Notes under the pieces: model-generated
What the model saw: only the letters and a program-made list of their open reading frames with translations
Told to the model about the DNA's origin: nothing
The model's database searches: none
Source of the DNA: Candidatus Aminicenantota bacterium
Lineage (GTDB): Bacteria > Acidobacteriota > Aminicenantia > Aminicenantales > Aminicenantaceae
Assembly (NCBI GenBank): GCA_004378665.1
Contig: SOIA01000238.1
Coordinates: 1 to 14,798, forward strand
DNA: 14,798 nucleotides
Reading direction: 5' to 3'
Position numbers and translations under genes: made by a program
Shown here: positions 12,550-14,798 of the stretch, piece by piece
How the letters are laid out: each line of letters begins with the position of its first letter
How positions within the stretch are numbered: the first letter of the stretch is position 1

Positions 12550-13110
12550 ATGAACGGAAGATCAAGGATACCGCCTTCAAAGGAAAAAATTCGCAGGGCG
12601 CGTTCCGCACCCAGACCGGAGGGGTTCACGTTGTTTGAACTCCTGGTGGTTGTGGCCATTATCGGTATGTTGTCCTTCGTACTCATTCCGAACATTATGA
12701 ACAGCCTGGAGGCCAGAACTTTGGAGAACACGACCAGAGAGATGATGAGCACCATGCAGAGAGCCAAATTTCAAGCCGTCAAAACCAGGATCAATCACAG
12801 AATCAGGTTTGAATACAGAGATGACATCTGGTTCTACTTTATCGAAAGGGAAGATAATCCGGGAGACTGGGTGTCCATGCCAGGATTCAACTACAATCTT
12901 ATCCCGCCCAAATTCAACGTGACCGTGAATTTTCCCAGTCAGATGGTTCAGTTTTCTCCGCTGGGCTTTGTCTCCAATTACGACTCTTCCCAGAACAGCG
13001 TCACCATTCAGAGCCCCAAATTGGACGATCAAAGCCAGCCTGATGAAAGAATCGTCAGCGTGTACATCGGCGGCTCTTTCAAGTACGACAAAACGACTGG
13101 TGGAGAATGA
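12550..13110 (+). CDS. Type IV pseudopilin, FimT/GspH-like
   Basis: A 186-aa minor pseudopilin of the type IV pilus/type II secretion family. The prepilin site is EG-FTLFELLVVVAIIG: cleavage after G25, methylated F26, and the conserved Glu at +5 (E30), followed by a hydrophobic alpha helix and a 'MMSTMQRAKFQAVKTR' segment typical of GspH/FimT. The C-terminal part (from about residue 75) is a beta-rich globular domain. The cytoplasmic leader is 25 residues and strongly basic, long for a prepilin. GAGG six bases before the ATG supports 12550 over the in-frame GTG at 12538. It is first of three pseudopilin genes and overlaps the next by 4 nt. Family known to prime pilus assembly; here the system (pilus or secretion) is not determined. 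Confidence 0.87.
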   Translation: MNGRSRIPPSKEKIRRARSAPRPEGFTLFELLVVVAIIGMLSFVLIPNIMNSLEARTLENTTREMMSTMQRAKFQAVKTRINHRIRFEYRDDIWFYFIEREDNPGDWVSMPGFNYNLIPPKFNVTVNFPSQMVQFSPLGFVSNYDSSQNSVTIQSPKLDDQSQPDERIVSVYIGGSFKYDKTTGGE

Positions 13111-13574
13111 TGATGGCCGTGATTAAAATTTTGAAAAAACGACAACGAAAAGCCGGAAAAAATGGAAGCGAAGGCTTTTCATTGATTGAAACAACGATTG
13201 CGATCGCTCTTGTGGGCGTTGCCCTCTTGGCGCTGGCGCAGCTCTTCACCTACAGTGTGATGAATAACCAGCGTTCTGACCGGATGACCAATTCGACTTT
13301 TCTGGCCCAGCAGCAGATCGACTTTCTCAGGAATTTCACCGCGACAGACCTGAACACTCTGGCCATGAGTCCGGTCGATGAGCAGATAGATGTCAATAAC
13401 GACGGGAACATAGATTTCAGAAGAGTCACCCGGGTTCAGGCCTCAGGATTTGTCTGGGAGGTCCGGGTGCAGGTTTTTCCCGTGTCGCAGCTCGGAGTGG
13501 ATGTTGATACGCTGATCAATTATCCTTCCCAGCATAAGGTCCGGGCCGACATGAGTACGGTCATCAGCAGGTGA
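13107..13574 (+). CDS. Type IV pseudopilin, PilV-like
   Basis: A 155-aa minor pseudopilin. The prepilin motif is EG-FSLIETTIAIALVGVALLAL: cleavage after G23, F24 as new N-terminus and Glu +5 at E28, with one membrane-spanning helix. The globular part has DVNNDGNID (95-103), which fits the DxNxDGxxD calcium-binding loop of EF-hand/dockerin type. Three tandem ATGs (13107, 13110, 13113) compete. The first overlaps the upstream stop as ATGA, but the GGAG at 13102-13105 is best spaced for the third, which would shorten the protein by two residues. Place and length match PilV of the FimT-PilV-PilW-PilX set. It is separated by 6 nt from the next gene. Confidence 0.83.
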   Translation: MMMAVIKILKKRQRKAGKNGSEGFSLIETTIAIALVGVALLALAQLFTYSVMNNQRSDRMTNSTFLAQQQIDFLRNFTATDLNTLAMSPVDEQIDVNNDGNIDFRRVTRVQASGFVWEVRVQVFPVSQLGVDVDTLINYPSQHKVRADMSTVISR

Positions 13575-13580
13575 GGCGTC

Positions 13581-14780
13581 ATGGAAAAAAAAGAAAAGAA
13601 CTTCATGAAAGACAGGGCTTCAACTGGCCGCGGTGTTCTTTCACCAGAACACGCGCCGAAAGGGTACACGTTAATAGAGGTTTTGATCGGCTCCACGATC
13701 ATGCTTTTGGTCGTGCTGGCCACTCTGTCCCTATATGTGAGCAGCAACAAACTCTCGGTGGACCAGCAGCAGTTTACAGCTCTTCAGCATGATGTCCGTT
13801 CGGGGATGTTTTTTATCTGCAGGGATGTCAAATCCATCGGTGCGGGTATCAGCCAGAAATTTGCTGCGTACTTCCTTCAGGGCGTGAACAACGACACAAA
13901 TCAGAGCAGTTATGCGTATCAGACAGACCGGCTCACTCTGATCGGAAACTCTGATCCGTTGAGGCTTAACATCCAGTCTTATACTCCCGGAACAGGGAAT
14001 GTCACGGTAGATTCGGCCGAGCTTCTGTTTTACCCTTACACCGCAAACACCTATCCCACGGACCCGTTGGGATACGTGAACCGGGCCATCCTCATCCTTC
14101 CCAATCCTGAACTCAACACCATAAACGGTGAATTGGCTCAGATCACGAACGTGGACTTTGGCTCCGGCCAGATTACGTTCAATACGATCAACGTGACTCT
14201 GCCGAACGGATTGGCACCTGGAGGGGCTGGAGGGGACTACGCAGCCGGCACGGTTCATTTTGTGGAATTCAAAACATACTGGCTGGATCTCGACGGCAAT
14301 TATCCCGGTTTAAGCGCAGGCACGAACGGTTATCTGGGTCTTCCTGGAGTCATGTATGTCTCCCAGTGGAATCCTTTGACAAGCGCCTATGATCATCTTG
14401 CCCTTGCCTTAAACATCGAGGATATACAGTTCCAGTACCTCGGGGACATGGATGGCGACCATCTTCTTGATGACAACAACGGCGATACCACGATCAGCGT
14501 TCTCGATTTCATCAACTGGGGAGACGTGTATGACTGGACAGACCCAGTGGCTCTCGCAGGAATACGCTTTGTCAGGATCCTACTCCTCGGAAAGACAGAG
14601 AATCCTTATGTGAGTGTCTCCGGCACGCCTCCGGCCCAGGCGACGTATATCTATTCAAAACCGGCTATTGCCGATTCCCCGGCCGGAACTCAGGTGGATA
14701 AACACCGGAGATTCCTGCTGGAATCCACAGCCAATATCAGGAATATGTCCTTGAATATATACAATACGGGAACCATATAA
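13581..14780 (+). CDS. Type IV pseudopilin, PilW-like
   Basis: A 399-aa minor pseudopilin with a large exposed domain, as in PilW/GspJ-type proteins. The prepilin motif is KG-YTLIEVLIGSTIMLLVVLATL: cleavage after G28, tyrosine at +1 (instead of the usual Phe) and Glu +5 at E33. A 'QHDVRSGMFFICRDVKSIGAGI' segment follows, a PilW hallmark (RxA/GxxxICRDVRxAG). Residues 289-302 (DMDGDHLLDDNNGD) form an acidic Asp/Asn-rich loop of calcium-binding look, and LDLDGN (235-240) is a second, weaker one. The end RRFLLESTANIRNMSLNI is typical of PilW. GAGG lies shortly before the ATG. It is the third gene of the operon and is complete. Confidence 0.87.
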   Translation: MEKKEKNFMKDRASTGRGVLSPEHAPKGYTLIEVLIGSTIMLLVVLATLSLYVSSNKLSVDQQQFTALQHDVRSGMFFICRDVKSIGAGISQKFAAYFLQGVNNDTNQSSYAYQTDRLTLIGNSDPLRLNIQSYTPGTGNVTVDSAELLFYPYTANTYPTDPLGYVNRAILILPNPELNTINGELAQITNVDFGSGQITFNTINVTLPNGLAPGGAGGDYAAGTVHFVEFKTYWLDLDGNYPGLSAGTNGYLGLPGVMYVSQWNPLTSAYDHLALALNIEDIQFQYLGDMDGDHLLDDNNGDTTISVLDFINWGDVYDWTDPVALAGIRFVRILLLGKTENPYVSVSGTPPAQATYIYSKPAIADSPAGTQVDKHRRFLLESTANIRNMSLNIYNTGTI

Positions 14781-14793
14781 CGAGGATTATACA

Positions 14794-14798
14794 ATGAA
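14794..14798 (+). CDS. Start of a following gene (cut by window end)
   Basis: ATG at 14794 is preceded by CGAGGAT at 14781-14787, a good ribosome-binding site with 8-9 nt spacing, 13 nt after the PilW-like stop. Only one codon and two bases are visible. By operon order a PilX-like pseudopilin is expected, but nothing in the sequence shows it. Confidence 0.45.

Noticed and set aside
13731..14258. 175-codon - strand frame opposite the PilW-like gene
   Set aside because: Antisense to a clear pseudopilin; no domain seen.
1..14798. CRISPR array, insertion sequence, prophage or toxin-antitoxin/defence system
   Set aside because: No regular direct repeats, no transposase or integrase, and every larger gene belongs to a housekeeping or pilus family.

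Overview
The window looks like an ordinary chromosomal segment of an uncultured, probably anaerobic, diderm (Gram-negative-type) bacterium of about 50% GC. The diderm inference rests on an outer-membrane porin with a signal peptide and terminal Phe, plus a minor type IV pseudopilin operon. The anaerobe inference rests on a rubrerythrin-like protein, a rubredoxin and an NADH:rubredoxin-reductase-like flavoprotein encoded in a row. The general look (tiny integral membrane proteins, dispersed GGGGACGTTCCC-like elements) reminds me of Acidobacteriota/Aminicenantes-type genomes, but this is an impression and not a proven placement. No phage, insertion sequence, CRISPR array or defence island is visible.

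Layout. 1-807: possible tail of an upstream gene, a REP-like inverted element, then endonuclease V on the + strand. 824-2591 (- strand): ftsE-ftsX with a good promoter. ftsX seems to start at CTG, overlapping the ftsE stop codon. 2623-3211 (- strand): two small integral membrane proteins coupled by an ATGA overlap, with a promoter so close to the first ATG that the mRNA may be nearly leaderless. 3254-4501 (- strand): glutamate dehydrogenase. 4546-4595: back-to-back promoters sharing one -10 box. 4784-7722 (+): diiron ferritin-like protein, rubredoxin (53 aa), NADH:rubredoxin-type oxidoreductase and an outer-membrane beta-barrel protein overlapping it by 4 nt. 7725-10310 (+): promoter, purA and alr. 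10317-11900 (+): promoter, a CAU-anticodon tRNA and tilS, the enzyme that modifies the CAU anticodon of tRNA-Ile2. 11901-12407: about 500 bp without an evident gene, holding a repeat fragment, a hairpin and a promoter with a palindrome at its start site. 12408-14798 (+): a 46-codon reading frame, then FimT/GspH-, PilV- and PilW-like pseudopilins, and the first codon of a following gene.

How it fits together. ftsEX serves cell division and wall hydrolysis, and alr supplies D-alanine for the wall. purA belongs to purine synthesis and gdh to nitrogen/carbon metabolism. The rubrerythrin-like/rubredoxin/NROR set is a plausible NADH-driven route for peroxide or oxygen removal. The pseudopilin operon builds or primes a type IV pilus or secretion pseudopilus. 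I found no wholly new system. The points that most deserve a second look are the CTG start of ftsX, the repeat arms around endonuclease V, the porin fused by overlap to the redox operon, the tRNA(CAU)-tilS pairing, and the two unrecognised small coding regions at 2623-2802 and 12408-12548.
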